Below are positions 8,158 through 17,012 of a stretch of DNA of 64,000 nucleotides, in pieces (positions within the stretch are counted from its first letter, which is position 1; the number at the start of each line of letters is the position of its first letter). The position numbers and the translations under genes were made by a program. This DNA is from Planctomycetaceae bacterium. Its GTDB lineage: Bacteria > Planctomycetota > Phycisphaerae > Tepidisphaerales > Tepidisphaeraceae. Location: contig JAIYCY010000021.1 in NCBI GenBank assembly GCA_027487775.1, positions 62,001 through 126,000 of the forward strand, read 5' to 3'. The notes beneath the pieces are model-generated. The model did not search any database, was not told the DNA's origin, and was given only the letters and a program-made list of their open reading frames with translations.

Positions 8158-8898
8158 ATGCCTGATTTTCTGCCCAGATCTAACACGTTGTTCGAATCCT
8201 GGACGCGCAATTTCGCGGGCGTGCTTCCTGCGATCGCGGTGCGAGCGAAGTTTTCATCCGAATGGGTCGAACGTTATCAGCAGTTGCAGGAGCGGTTCGC
8301 GCGTTTGCTCGGTGAGACGAATTCAAGTGCTCAGAGGTCTGGCTCGAGTGTTTTCGAGCGGCAGGCGGCACGTGTCGAACTCGAGCGCATGACGCGGCAG
8401 AGCGCCCGGCAGATTCGTGGGTACATCGCGGATGACCCGGCCGCGCTGGTGATGCTGGGACTGCGTCCGACACAACCGCGTCGACGCCTTGCGCGTCCGA
8501 CACTCGCACCCTTGGTGCATCTTGCGCCGACGCTCCGCCGATCCTTGCGCGTCACCCTCAAAGACGAACAACATCCCACCTCGCGTGCCAAGCCCGAAGG
8601 CATCCACTTCGCAACACTCTGGATCAGCTCACCCCGACTGATCTCAGATCCCAGTTCGCCTTGGATTTATTGCGGCAGTTCTTCGCGCACGAGTTTCGAA
8701 TTGCCCCTGCCACACGAAATCCAGAACGGTGATCCCGTCACGATCAGGGCCTGCTGGACGCGCGCCGGCACCGGCCAGGGCCCGATGTCACAGCCTGCGA
8801 CCACGCGGGTGCTCTTCAATCCCGACACACCCGTCTTCGACTCATCCTCCACACGCGGACGACTCAACTTCCGGATCCGGACGCAGCAGGCGGCGTAG
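8158..8898 (+). CDS. Unknown protein with a possible fibronectin-III-like C-terminus
   Basis: A 246-residue protein starting at ATG 8158; GGAGG lies about 9 nt upstream, so I prefer it to the in-frame start at 8137. The N-terminal half (MPDFLPRSNTLFESWTRNF...) is helical, and the C-terminal half from about residue 125 is beta-rich, with an Arg-Ala-Cys-Trp-Thr-Arg block and a GQGPMSQP loop that recall fibronectin-III-like domains. Planctomycetes carry many proteins of this general layout with an N-terminal W..NF block and a C-terminal TR..GPWS-like block; the match here is from memory and loose. No signal peptide is present. Function unknown. Confidence 0.7.
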   Translation: MPDFLPRSNTLFESWTRNFAGVLPAIAVRAKFSSEWVERYQQLQERFARLLGETNSSAQRSGSSVFERQAARVELERMTRQSARQIRGYIADDPAALVMLGLRPTQPRRRLARPTLAPLVHLAPTLRRSLRVTLKDEQHPTSRAKPEGIHFATLWISSPRLISDPSSPWIYCGSSSRTSFELPLPHEIQNGDPVTIRACWTRAGTGQGPMSQPATTRVLFNPDTPVFDSSSTRGRLNFRIRTQQAA

Positions 8899-8945
8899 GA
8901 CATGATCCGTCTCGACTTGGCGTGATGCTCGACTGGCTCCGGGCG

Positions 8946-9974
8946 TTATCTTTCCACGTCCAGCATCTTGAGCAGGACGAGGTCCTGCACGTCGATCAGG
9001 CCCACCGGGTGATCCCCGTCATCGACGACGGGCAATTCGTCGATTCTGTATTCGCGGAGCACGGCCATCGCGCGGCTGGCGAGCGCGTCGACATGAATCC
9101 GCTTCGGATTCTTCGTCATCACCGACGCGATAGCGGTCGACATCGCGCCGGCGGGATCGCGTTCGATCAATCGGCGCAGATCGCCGTCGGAGAAGAATCC
9201 GCTGAGCACGCCGGCATCATCGACGAGGATGACGGCCCCGCTTCGCCTGCGAATGCGTGAGACGCTCGAGAGGACTTCCCCCACGCTGAGTCGGTCGCTG
9301 GCGACGGGCAGATTCTCGCCCTGCCGAAAGCTCATGGCTTCGCCGACTTTCATCATGCGTCGCCCGAGCTGACCGGCGGGGTGGAACATTGCGAACTGCT
9401 CGCTGGTAAAATCGCGATGCTTCATGACGGTGAGAGCGAGTGCGTCTCCGAGGGCGAGCATCGCTGTCGTGCTGGCGCTTGGGGCGAGGCCCAGGGGGCA
9501 CGCCTCCTCGATTCTTCCCATCAGGAGCGCGACATCCGATTCGCGTCCCAGGCTGCTCGACTGCGTGGCCGTGATCGAAATGATTTTTCGCCCCAGTCTG
9601 CGCAGGATTGAAAGCAGACGTACGACTTCTTCGCTCTCGCCCGACGCGCTGAGCAGCAGGATCACGTCCCCGTCGCGCACCGAGCCGACGTCCCCGTGCA
9701 GCGCATCGGCAGGCGAGAGGAAATGCGAGGGCGTCCCCGTCGAGGCAAACGTCGCGGACAGCTTTCGTGCCACATGCCCTGCCTTGCCGATCCCGCTCGT
9801 GACCAGGCTTCCACTCGCCTCCAGGATCATGCGCACCGCCCGTGCGAAATCCTCGTCGACGGCCTCACGCATGCGCATCACCGCCTGCCCCTCGGCGTCG
9901 ATCACCCCGCGCGCAAAATCCAAATCAATCCCCCCAATCCCATCACCATGTTTTTGCTGCCTCTGGCTCGACAT
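8946..9974 (-). CDS. kdsD: D-arabinose 5-phosphate isomerase (Kdo pathway)
   Basis: Interconverts ribulose 5-phosphate and arabinose 5-phosphate, the first step of Kdo synthesis for lipopolysaccharide. An N-terminal SIS domain carries SGIGKAGHVARKL, SADALHGD-like SPADALHGDVG and SASGESEEV blocks that shape the sugar-phosphate site, and two CBS domains follow at the C-terminus (about 225-340). The 342-residue length from ATG 9974 fits KpsF/KdsD proteins of about 320-340 residues. An ATG at 10022 in frame is possible but would overlap the divergent upp start. Related KpsF and GutQ enzymes cannot be told apart by sequence alone, though this is the only copy seen here. Confidence 0.93.
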   Translation of the reverse strand: MSSQRQQKHGDGIGGIDLDFARGVIDAEGQAVMRMREAVDEDFARAVRMILEASGSLVTSGIGKAGHVARKLSATFASTGTPSHFLSPADALHGDVGSVRDGDVILLLSASGESEEVVRLLSILRRLGRKIISITATQSSSLGRESDVALLMGRIEEACPLGLAPSASTTAMLALGDALALTVMKHRDFTSEQFAMFHPAGQLGRRMMKVGEAMSFRQGENLPVASDRLSVGEVLSSVSRIRRRSGAVILVDDAGVLSGFFSDGDLRRLIERDPAGAMSTAIASVMTKNPKRIHVDALASRAMAVLREYRIDELPVVDDGDHPVGLIDVQDLVLLKMLDVER

Positions 9975-10020
9975 ATCTCCAGCATAGCCGACCACCCTCC
10001 AGGCGCGTAGCATCTTCGGC

Positions 10021-10644
10021 ATGCCCAGCGTTCACGTCATCGAACACCCTGTGATTCAGACCAAGCTCACCGAGCTGCGCGACTTTGCCACGCCACACGC
10101 CGCCTTCCGCGCGCTGCTTGAGGAGATCGCGATGCTCATGACCTACGAAGTCACGCGCGACATCCCCACCGTCCCACGCGTCGTGCAGACGCCTCTTGAG
10201 AAGACGACGGGCCACGCACTCGCCAAGGCCGTCACGCTCGTCCCCGTCCTCCGGGCCGGTCTCGGGATGACCGACGGCGTGCTGCGCGTGCTCTCCAACG
10301 CCCGCGTCGGGCATCTGGGCGTTCGTCGCAATGAAGAAACCCTCGAGCCGATCGAGTACTACAAGAAACTCCCGCCCGATATCGCAGACACCGAAGTCCT
10401 GCTCATCGATCCGATGCTCGCCACCGGAGGCAGCGCCGTCGCGGCGATGACCTATCTCAAATCCGTCGGCGTGGTCAGCATGAAATTCGTCTGCCTCGTC
10501 GCCGCCCCTGAAGGCATCGCCATGCTCAACCAGCATCACCCCGACGTGCCGATCTATTGCTGCGCCATCGACCGTCAGCTTGATCATCGCGGCTACATCC
10601 TCCCCGGGCTCGGCGACGCGGGAGATCGCGTCTTCGGCACGTGA
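10021..10644 (+). CDS. upp: Uracil phosphoribosyltransferase
   Basis: Pyrimidine salvage: converts uracil and PRPP to UMP in the cytoplasm. The 207-residue product matches the family in length and in order of motifs: VPVLRAGLGM (about 74-83), the PRPP loop LIDPMLATGGSA (about 128-139) and the C-terminal uracil-binding GYILPGLGDAGDR. The start ATG is 46 nt from the kdsD start, so the two genes are divergent and must share a very short control region. Confidence 0.97.
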   Translation: MPSVHVIEHPVIQTKLTELRDFATPHAAFRALLEEIAMLMTYEVTRDIPTVPRVVQTPLEKTTGHALAKAVTLVPVLRAGLGMTDGVLRVLSNARVGHLGVRRNEETLEPIEYYKKLPPDIADTEVLLIDPMLATGGSAVAAMTYLKSVGVVSMKFVCLVAAPEGIAMLNQHHPDVPIYCCAIDRQLDHRGYILPGLGDAGDRVFGT

Positions 10645-10737
10645 ATCCACAGGACCCGCCTTGCAGCATGACGAACGAATCTGATGATCCTTCGGATTCG
10701 CGCAAGTCTCTGTCCGTTGTAAAACCCCAAGACCCTC

Positions 10738-12039
10738 ATGAGCGACGTCGCACTTAAACCTCTCACCGCGCCCATCGACACGAGCATCGCCCCACCCGGC
10801 AGCAAGTCGCTGACCAATCGCGCGCTCGTCCTCGCGGCCCTTTCCGACGGCATCAGCGATCTCCGCAACAGCCTCTTCGCCGACGACACGCTCGTGATGA
10901 TCGAATCGCTGATGCGGCTCGGATTCCGCGTCATCGTTGATCGGAATGAGAAGCTCATCCGCGTCCACGGACGCTCGGGCAGAATCCCCGCGACGCAGGC
11001 GGACCTCTTCGTCGGAAACTCCGGCACCACCGTCCGATTCCTCACCGCCATGTGCACCCTCGGGCGTGGTCGCTACTGCCTCGACGGCGTCCCACGCATG
11101 CGCGAGCGCCCGATCCGTCCGCTCGTCACGCTCCTGAAGAATCTCGGCGCGCGCATCCAGCACACACTCAATCCCGACTGCCCGCCCGTCGAAATCCACG
11201 CCAACGGATTGCCCGGCGGATTCACAACCTTCGCCGCCGAGAGCAGCTCGCAATATCTCTCCGCGCTGCTCATGTCCGCGCCGTATGCGCGTCACGAAGT
11301 CCACGTCGATCTTGCACCCAATCAAACCAGTTGGCCCTACGTCGAAATGACCCTGCGGCTGATGGATCAGTTCGGGCACACACCCGAACTCGAGCGCGAC
11401 CCGCTCACGCGCGAGCCCAAACGCATCATCGTCCCACAAGGACGCTACGCCCCGACGCAGTACGATGTCGAGCCCGACGCCAGCAACGCCAGTTACTTCC
11501 TCGCGCTGGCGGCCGTTCATCCCGGCTCGCGCGTGCTCGTTCGAGGCCTCTCCGAATCCAGTCTGCAGGGCGACGCCCGCTACGGTCGCGTTCTTGAACG
11601 GGCGGGCGTTACAATCGAACGACTCCCCGAAGGCATCCGCGCCACCGGCCCGGATCGACTCGCGCCCTTCGACATCGATTTATCCGACATGCCCGACCTC
11701 GCGCAAACCACCGCCGTCGTCGCGCTCTACGCCGACGGGCCGAGCGTCCTGCGCGGGCTGCATACCCTTCGCGTGAAGGAGACCGACCGACTCGCCGCCC
11801 TGGAAAACGAGCTCACGCGGCTCGGCGCGACGATCAAGATAGAAGACGAGTCCCTCCACATCACCCCGCCCACATCCGTCCGACCCGCACGCATCCACAC
11901 CTACGACGACCACCGCATGGCCATGAGCTTTGCCGTCGCCGCCACGCGGTCGCCCGGCGTCGTGATCGCGGACGCCGAGTGCGTGAACAAAACCTATCCC
12001 AACTACTTCGACGATCTCCGCACGCTCATCGCTCAATAA
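10738..12039 (+). CDS. aroA: 3-phosphoshikimate 1-carboxyvinyltransferase (EPSP synthase)
   Basis: Sixth step of the shikimate pathway: joins PEP and shikimate 3-phosphate to make EPSP. The 433-residue protein has the two-domain inside-out fold and its signatures: PPGSKSLTNRALVLAAL (about 20-36, Lys and Ser/Arg contact shikimate phosphate), GNSGTTVRFL (about 97-106), PRMRERPIRPL (about 118-128) and the C-terminal VKETDRLAAL and DDHRMAMSFA blocks. The glyphosate-relevant G-x-A/G position lies in the GNSGTT loop, which reads GNSGTTVR rather than GNAGTAMR, a form seen in non-class-I enzymes; sensitivity is not inferred further. It ends 38 nt from the convergent permease gene. Confidence 0.97.
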   Translation: MSDVALKPLTAPIDTSIAPPGSKSLTNRALVLAALSDGISDLRNSLFADDTLVMIESLMRLGFRVIVDRNEKLIRVHGRSGRIPATQADLFVGNSGTTVRFLTAMCTLGRGRYCLDGVPRMRERPIRPLVTLLKNLGARIQHTLNPDCPPVEIHANGLPGGFTTFAAESSSQYLSALLMSAPYARHEVHVDLAPNQTSWPYVEMTLRLMDQFGHTPELERDPLTREPKRIIVPQGRYAPTQYDVEPDASNASYFLALAAVHPGSRVLVRGLSESSLQGDARYGRVLERAGVTIERLPEGIRATGPDRLAPFDIDLSDMPDLAQTTAVVALYADGPSVLRGLHTLRVKETDRLAALENELTRLGATIKIEDESLHITPPTSVRPARIHTYDDHRMAMSFAVAATRSPGVVIADAECVNKTYPNYFDDLRTLIAQ

Positions 12040-12077
12040 ATCTCCCCCGACTCAACCGGACAGCACGGGCTACACGC

Positions 12078-13061
12078 CTACGCCTCGACGCGCATCGCCG
12101 CGATCGGGTGCATTTTGGCCGCCTGCCATGCGGGGAAGATCGCGCCCAGGACGGTGAGCACGACACCGATCGCAGTGCACATCGCCGTCACGCCCAGCAC
12201 GTCCACCCACGGCAGATTCACGAACGCGAAGTTCCCGTATGTCGCCCCCGCCATCGCCAGCGCCACCGCCAGCCCCAGCAGGATGCCTACGAATGTGCCG
12301 ACGACGCCCTGAAACAGGCTTTCGATGACAAACAGCTTGACGATGAATCCGTCGAGCGCTCCGAGGCACTTCATCGTTCCGATCTCGCGGAATCGTTCGG
12401 TCACGCTCATCAGCATCGCGTTGAGGATGCCCACGAATGCGACGAGCAGCGCGAGGCCCAGGAGCCAGCGCTGCTGCAGTTTCGCGGCCTCGATGTCTGC
12501 CTGCGTGGTCGGGACGCCCTGATCGGCGAGCTTGGCGGTCAGTTGTTGCGGCGCGCTGACGCGCTCACGCACGGCCTCGTATCGCCGCGCTTCCTCCACC
12601 CACGCGCCGAACGACTTCTGCACCTCCGGCGACGCATCCAGCGCCGACTGCGTCTGCTTCACATCCGCAGGCAACTGTCCAAGCTCCTCACGCAATCCCT
12701 CCAAATCCTTCCCCACCGCACGCTCCACATCAAACCTCCGCCCCGCCTCCACCTCCATTCCACTCGCCTTCATCACCTCATCACGCAAACTCAGCGTCGA
12801 ATCCCGCACCGCCACGCTCAGGCGTTCACGCTCGGCGCGCAACTCCGCGAATTCCGTCGACGTTTGCGACTGCTCGATCCACCCGCGCATCCCCGCCGCC
12901 ACCAGATCACCGATCTGGATCGACAGCAAAAACGCGATCGCCAGCACGATCCCACTCGTCACCAGCATCGACCGCGCCAGTCGCAACCGAATCTGCTTCC
13001 ACGCGATCTCGATCGCACGACTCATCGGCAACCGAATCTGCTTCTGAACCTTGCCTGACAT
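12078..13061 (-). CDS. ABC transporter permease, FtsX/MacB type
   Basis: A 327-residue membrane protein with one N-terminal transmembrane helix (about 30-50, MLVTSGIVLAIAFLLSI), an extracytoplasmic region with heptad-like segments (about 65-200), and the C-terminal FtsX domain with three helices. The conserved FtsX turn VTERFREIGTMKCLGA follows the second helix, and the protein ends AAKMHPIAAMRVEA, as in MacB-type permeases. ATG at 13025 (MSRAIEIAW) is an alternative start. Such permeases need an ABC ATPase, but none is encoded anywhere in the window. It is the last of a minus-strand run with the PqqD-like gene 82 nt upstream. Confidence 0.88.
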   Translation of the reverse strand: MSGKVQKQIRLPMSRAIEIAWKQIRLRLARSMLVTSGIVLAIAFLLSIQIGDLVAAGMRGWIEQSQTSTEFAELRAERERLSVAVRDSTLSLRDEVMKASGMEVEAGRRFDVERAVGKDLEGLREELGQLPADVKQTQSALDASPEVQKSFGAWVEEARRYEAVRERVSAPQQLTAKLADQGVPTTQADIEAAKLQQRWLLGLALLVAFVGILNAMLMSVTERFREIGTMKCLGALDGFIVKLFVIESLFQGVVGTFVGILLGLAVALAMAGATYGNFAFVNLPWVDVLGVTAMCTAIGVVLTVLGAIFPAWQAAKMHPIAAMRVEA

Positions 13062-13143
13062 ACAGCCACACTCCCGTCATCATCCACGTTCATCGTCGAA
13101 CCATCGAAAGACTTAAGCCCGGTCACGAGTCTGCCAATCTTGA

Positions 13144-13512
13144 TCACGAGTCTACCGGCATCCCGATCAAGCGCCGCCTCATCAGCAAACTCAAGAACGC
13201 CACCGTCGACGTCTCCGCGGCCCGCAGATTCAGCTCGTACTTCTCCGACACAAACCGAATCATCTGCTTCACGCTCGTCTTTCCATCAATCTGCTGCCAC
13301 ACAAACACCCCGATCTCATCAAACTCAAATGTCTTCTCACGCCCTTTGATGTTGCCCAGAAACATCCGCGCAAATCGCGGAGTCTCAAGCTGCACACGCA
13401 GCTTCCCCGCCCCGCGCTCGTCCGTCTCCATCTCCGACGCCACCAACCGCATCGGCCGCAATTCCAGTGCGGCTTCGCGGTCCAACGTCGGTTTCTTCGA
13501 TCCAAACAACAT
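13144..13512 (-). CDS. PqqD-like protein
   Basis: A 122-residue soluble protein. The C-terminal 60 residues match the PqqD winged-helix pattern: FDEIGVFVWQQIDGKTSVKQ (D, G, VW, IDG, V), a helix with KYELN, then FLSLLMRRRLIG. PqqD relatives chaperone peptide substrates for radical SAM enzymes in RiPP pathways, but no such enzyme or precursor is adjacent; many planctomycete PqqD-like proteins occur without them, so the role here is open. Start at ATG 13512, giving MLFGSKKP, is preferred over ATG 13599 because the extra 29 residues do not look like protein and GGTGG lies just upstream. Confidence 0.75.
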   Translation of the reverse strand: MLFGSKKPTLDREAALELRPMRLVASEMETDERGAGKLRVQLETPRFARMFLGNIKGREKTFEFDEIGVFVWQQIDGKTSVKQMIRFVSEKYELNLRAAETSTVAFLSLLMRRRLIGMPVDS

Positions 13513-13607
13513 CACGCCACCTGCCTCCGACTCCCCCGCGCCATTCTCACCTCGCACCCTCGTGAATCCAAGCACAATCCCCCTCAACCCCACGGTCATC
13601 GTTCATC

Positions 13608-13650
13608 ATTCTTCGCCCCTTATTCTTCGCTCCTCGCCCCTCATTCCTCT
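13608..13650. repeat. Pyrimidine/purine-biased short direct repeat
   Basis: Just downstream of the 304-residue gene the plus strand repeats ATTCTTCGC-CCCTT, ATTCTTCGC-TCCTCGCCCCTC and ATTCCTCTC. On the minus strand this is a purine-rich tract of about 40 nt in the gap between two same-strand genes. It may be simple sequence or an RNA-protein binding tract. Confidence 0.5.
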
Positions 13651-14555
13651 CGCGGTCCCATCAATCGCTCCATCGATTCCAGCATCTCCAGCGCCCGCGC
13701 ATCACTCGCACCGTCGGCCATCAGGACGCGGTCGCGGACCACACACGAGAGGATCACACGCTCTCGCGAAATCCATCTCGCAAAGAACAACCTGCGCCTC
13801 CGCGGGACGATCAGCCGGTGAATCGGATCGGCCTCCTCGGCCTCCTCGTCTGAATCAGCCCACTCATCCACCACCCCCATCTTCGTCCCGCGCGGTCGAT
13901 GCGTCGCCCGCCAGCCTCGGCCGTACATCTGCATCCATCGCTCCAGCGACTGCCGCGAAAGCGCCAGCCGCGCCGGACAAATCACCCGCACCGCAATCAC
14001 CTCGCGCTTCTTCTCAAAGCTCAGCGTCAAATCCCCCGCCGCCAGCGAGCGCGATTTCAGCCCAAACCCGCCCGGCACGCTCACATCCATCTCAAAGACC
14101 CGCCATCGCACTTCGTCATCCGGATGTTGATCCCGCACTTGCGCGAGCAGGTCACGTCTGAGCGTCGGGGTGTGCCTTCCGTCGCGTTCATCGCGCACGC
14201 GGACGATCTCGAGCAGTCGATTCGACACCCGACTATGCAAAAACGCCCGCTCGGGCGCATCGGCATCCTTCGGTTCGTGCAGCAATATCCGCGTAAAATC
14301 GTCCGACGCCGTGAATTCGCTCGCCTCCCCCACCGCATCCCGCCCCGCCGCCGTCACCAGCGCCTGCCGCTGCCCGCGTTCCACATCCCATCGTTTGGAG
14401 ACGCGTTGCCATCGCAGGGCCATTCGCGTCCGCGAAAGGTCCGCCAGCACGACCGATCCGCGGTCTGCATCGCCATCGATCCGCACGGGGTTCCAGTCCC
14501 CCGGCACGTGCAACATCCAATGCTGCCATGCGAGAATGTGACCGGCCGTCACCAT
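13641..14555 (-). CDS. Unknown soluble protein with two related beta-rich halves
   Basis: A 304-residue protein of no family I can name. Two parts look alike: WMLHVPGDWNPVRIDGD..GSVVLADLSRTRMALRW near the N-terminus and MDVSVPGGFGLKSRS..AGDLTLSFEKK near residue 155-180, each a VPG(D/G) turn followed by a strand-rich G-x-L segment, suggesting an internal duplication. An acidic stretch (DEEAEEAD) sits near residue 238. No signal peptide, membrane helix or enzyme motif is seen. It lies upstream of the PqqD-like gene and the FtsX permease on the same strand, so they probably act together. Start ATG 14555 has no clear ribosome binding site. Confidence 0.75.
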   Translation of the reverse strand: MVTAGHILAWQHWMLHVPGDWNPVRIDGDADRGSVVLADLSRTRMALRWQRVSKRWDVERGQRQALVTAAGRDAVGEASEFTASDDFTRILLHEPKDADAPERAFLHSRVSNRLLEIVRVRDERDGRHTPTLRRDLLAQVRDQHPDDEVRWRVFEMDVSVPGGFGLKSRSLAAGDLTLSFEKKREVIAVRVICPARLALSRQSLERWMQMYGRGWRATHRPRGTKMGVVDEWADSDEEAEEADPIHRLIVPRRRRLFFARWISRERVILSCVVRDRVLMADGASDARALEMLESMERLMGPREE

Positions 14556-14969
14556 GATGATGCAAAAGACTAACGCAGAGGAAACGAGACGTCAGGCCAT
14601 CGACTCCCAAACCCAGCCCGCCCATCCTAATCGATCCCCCATCCGACCGCCCGACGCGCACATCGCCCCACAGCCGATTTCACACGCAGCGGCAAAGGGC
14701 CGAAGCGATTTCCATTGAACCACCAAGACCACCACGACCACGAAGGTGAAGAACGGCCACGGTCAAGTCTATCGGCGGTCATCTCACTGAGTCGTGTAGG
14801 GTGCATGCAATGCATCTTTGACGGCGCGATGGGGTGAGGCGGGAATGGTTCGTTTCACGCACCCTACGGGCTGTGGGGCGGGGACCGAGAGTGCGACTGG
14901 GGAGGCGTGGGCGGGTGTGGCGAAGTATTTGTTTTGGGGGATGGCGTGTGTGGGTCGGGTGGGATTGGG
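14556..14969. other. Intergenic region, 414 nt, with an inverted repeat
   Basis: Separates the OPT-like gene from the next gene on the same strand. I see no ORF with coding character. It holds the inverted repeat GTAGGGTGC / GCACCCTAC at 14796-14804 and 14859-14867; the right half, CGTTTCACGCACCCTAC, resembles dispersed palindromic repeats found in many bacterial genomes. A promoter for the 304-residue gene presumably lies near 14560-14650. Confidence 0.5.
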
Positions 14970-16946
14970 TTAGTAGGCGCTTTGGATGACGGCTTTGCTC
15001 ATGAAGACGACGCCCATGGAGAACATGGTGATGAGTCCGAAGCCGGCCTGGTAGCCGGCGAAGAAGACGACGATGGAGCTGAGCCAGCGGTCGCCGAACT
15101 TTTTCTTGAAGTAGTATCGGCCGAGGAGTGCGCCGATGAATTGGGGGAGGATCACGTCGGGCAGTGATTGATCCAGCCCGCGGATCAATCCATACACCAA
15201 CAGCACCGGCAACCCGAAACTGCTGAGAATCACATACATCACCAGCGCGAGGATGAGTCCGATGCTGACGTAGGACCAGTTGAAGGCTTCGGCGAACGGG
15301 CCGTACTGTCCGCCGGGCATGGTCATGCTCATGAAGAGGCCTTGTTGGTAGGCGTTGAGTTCCCAGAGTTTCTCGGCGGCGGGGAATGCGGAGCTGGGGA
15401 CGGGGGCGATCTGCCAGATGAAATGGCTGAACAGCACCGTCGCGACGATGGCGATCGGCAGGACGAAGAGTTCGGCCTTGATGAGTGAGCGGAAGTTGGT
15501 GCCGGTGAGTTCTGTTTTGCGGAAGAGGAGTGCCTGCGTGCCGTAGTTGTGGAGTGGGAAAGGAGCGAACCAGATGGCAGCGCCCTGGTAGCCTGAGAGG
15601 AGGAAGGTTGCTTCGCGTACGAAGGGGATTTGGACGGTTTGCCCGACGAGTCCTTCCATGCGGGCGGTGACGTAGCTGATGATGGGTGTGTAGATGAAAC
15701 CGTAGAAGATGAAGACGCCGATGAGGAGTGTGGTCAACTCCGATCCCATCCCTGCGCGGTGAGCGTCGCGCAGGAGCAGGCAGGCGATGAGGATGGTGAT
15801 GGCGGTGGTGATGAAGTAGATGAAGAGTGCGATCCAGAGTGAGAAGTCTCCGCGACCGGGTGGAGGCGTGCGCAAGGCGCGGAAGTCGATTTGCCCGGTT
15901 CCGCGAGCTGCAAAGAGGGAGCGACCGACTTGTGCGAATCCGATGATGGCGATGGCGGCGAGGAGTCCGAGTCCGAAGCTGAAATAGAAGTCGAGTCGGT
16001 TGCTTTGGATGGTTCGGATCGCGCCGATGCCGGGGGCCCAGTCGTTGAGGACGCCGGTTTCGTAGAGGACGGGGTTGGCGATGAGTGTGACGATGAGTCC
16101 GACGAACGACCCGACGACGGCCCAGAACGGCAGAACCATGCCGCTGATGAGCAGTCCGATGTCGAAGCTGAGGATCATGGGGACGGCTTTGAGGAAGTCT
16201 TCGGTGTGTTTGGTTCCGTCGTAGAACGGTAGAGGGAAGATGGTGATGGGCTGCCCGAGGAGAGCACCGGTGACGGCGGGCAGCGCGAGATACGGGACGG
16301 CCCATGCCATGCCGAGCATCGCGCCGAAGCTGAAGACGCGCCATCGCCAGCTTTCGGTTCCGCTGGAGGCATCGGCGAGTGCGGTGATGCCCTGTGCGCC
16401 GACGGGTGCGAGAGGGAATGGGAGTTTTTCGGCGTCGGAGCTGATGCGATACATGACGTATGCGAGTCCGAAGTTATCGAGGCGTCCGAGGACTTGTCCG
16501 AGGGCCATGAGTCCGATGGGTACGTACCATGCGGGGTGGAAGAAGGAGCGTTGGCCGAGGACGTCGGGTGATTGTGGCGCGACCCAGAGTGGGATTTTGT
16601 CGGCGAGTCCGAAGCCGCGCATGGATTCGGATTGGACGAGGAATTGGTTCCAGAGGAGTCCTGATCCTGAGATGAGGCAGGCGCCTGCCATGTAGTAGAG
16701 GATGAAGATTTCGGCGCGTCCGAGGACGGTGAAGCTGCGCCGTGCGACTTCGAGGAAGAGGATGACGGTGACCCACTGGGCGGCGGTTCCGATGGTCTGG
16801 CCGGTGACCAGGTTCATGTACATCGAGGCGGGCGTCATGATGAGGCCGACGAAGAGTCCGCCGATCATGGCCTTGATGCCGAAGCCTTGTTCGAAGGTTT
16901 CGGGCGGTCGCATGAGGTCGCGATATTGTTGGAGTTCTTTATCCAT
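14970..16946 (-). CDS. OPT-like polytopic membrane transporter
   Basis: A 658-residue integral membrane protein with about 14 hydrophobic helices. The N-terminal part (GFGIKAMIGGLFVGLIMTP..YMNLVTGQTIG..AQWVTVILFLEVARRSF) is of the oligopeptide transporter (OPT)-like kind, where G-x-x-x-G helices and an early GLxxG..N-turn are typical. Substrate cannot be read from the sequence; peptides or metal chelates are the family's usual cargo. The start ATG at 16946 has a purine-rich upstream region. The gene is 66 nt downstream of the giant FtsX permease and on the same strand. Its codons are much richer in C-ending forms than those of the permease at 12078, a visible change of codon use. Confidence 0.8.
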   Translation of the reverse strand: MDKELQQYRDLMRPPETFEQGFGIKAMIGGLFVGLIMTPASMYMNLVTGQTIGTAAQWVTVILFLEVARRSFTVLGRAEIFILYYMAGACLISGSGLLWNQFLVQSESMRGFGLADKIPLWVAPQSPDVLGQRSFFHPAWYVPIGLMALGQVLGRLDNFGLAYVMYRISSDAEKLPFPLAPVGAQGITALADASSGTESWRWRVFSFGAMLGMAWAVPYLALPAVTGALLGQPITIFPLPFYDGTKHTEDFLKAVPMILSFDIGLLISGMVLPFWAVVGSFVGLIVTLIANPVLYETGVLNDWAPGIGAIRTIQSNRLDFYFSFGLGLLAAIAIIGFAQVGRSLFAARGTGQIDFRALRTPPPGRGDFSLWIALFIYFITTAITILIACLLLRDAHRAGMGSELTTLLIGVFIFYGFIYTPIISYVTARMEGLVGQTVQIPFVREATFLLSGYQGAAIWFAPFPLHNYGTQALLFRKTELTGTNFRSLIKAELFVLPIAIVATVLFSHFIWQIAPVPSSAFPAAEKLWELNAYQQGLFMSMTMPGGQYGPFAEAFNWSYVSIGLILALVMYVILSSFGLPVLLVYGLIRGLDQSLPDVILPQFIGALLGRYYFKKKFGDRWLSSIVVFFAGYQAGFGLITMFSMGVVFMSKAVIQSAY

Positions 16947-17012
16947 AGAGATCCGGGCGATGGGTGGCCCTGGATTCAGGTCGATTGTTCGGTGGGAGGT
17001 GTGTCGTGATGT

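Noticed and set aside
8190..8205. tRNA T-loop-like GTTCGAATCC
   Set aside because: It lies within the coding sequence at 8158 and no acceptor or anticodon arms can be placed around it.
9943..11520. 525-codon open frame antisense to upp and aroA
   Set aside because: It opposes two clear conserved genes, has biased Glu/Arg/Gly composition without domains, and is a by-product of GC-rich codons.
13144..13512. RiPP biosynthesis cluster
   Set aside because: Only the PqqD-like protein is present; no radical SAM maturase or precursor peptide is adjacent, and the maturase at 59065 is a sulfatase type.
14779..16344. 521-codon open frame overlapping the OPT-like gene on the same strand
   Set aside because: It is Arg/His/Pro-rich, shares bases with a convincing membrane protein and has no motif.
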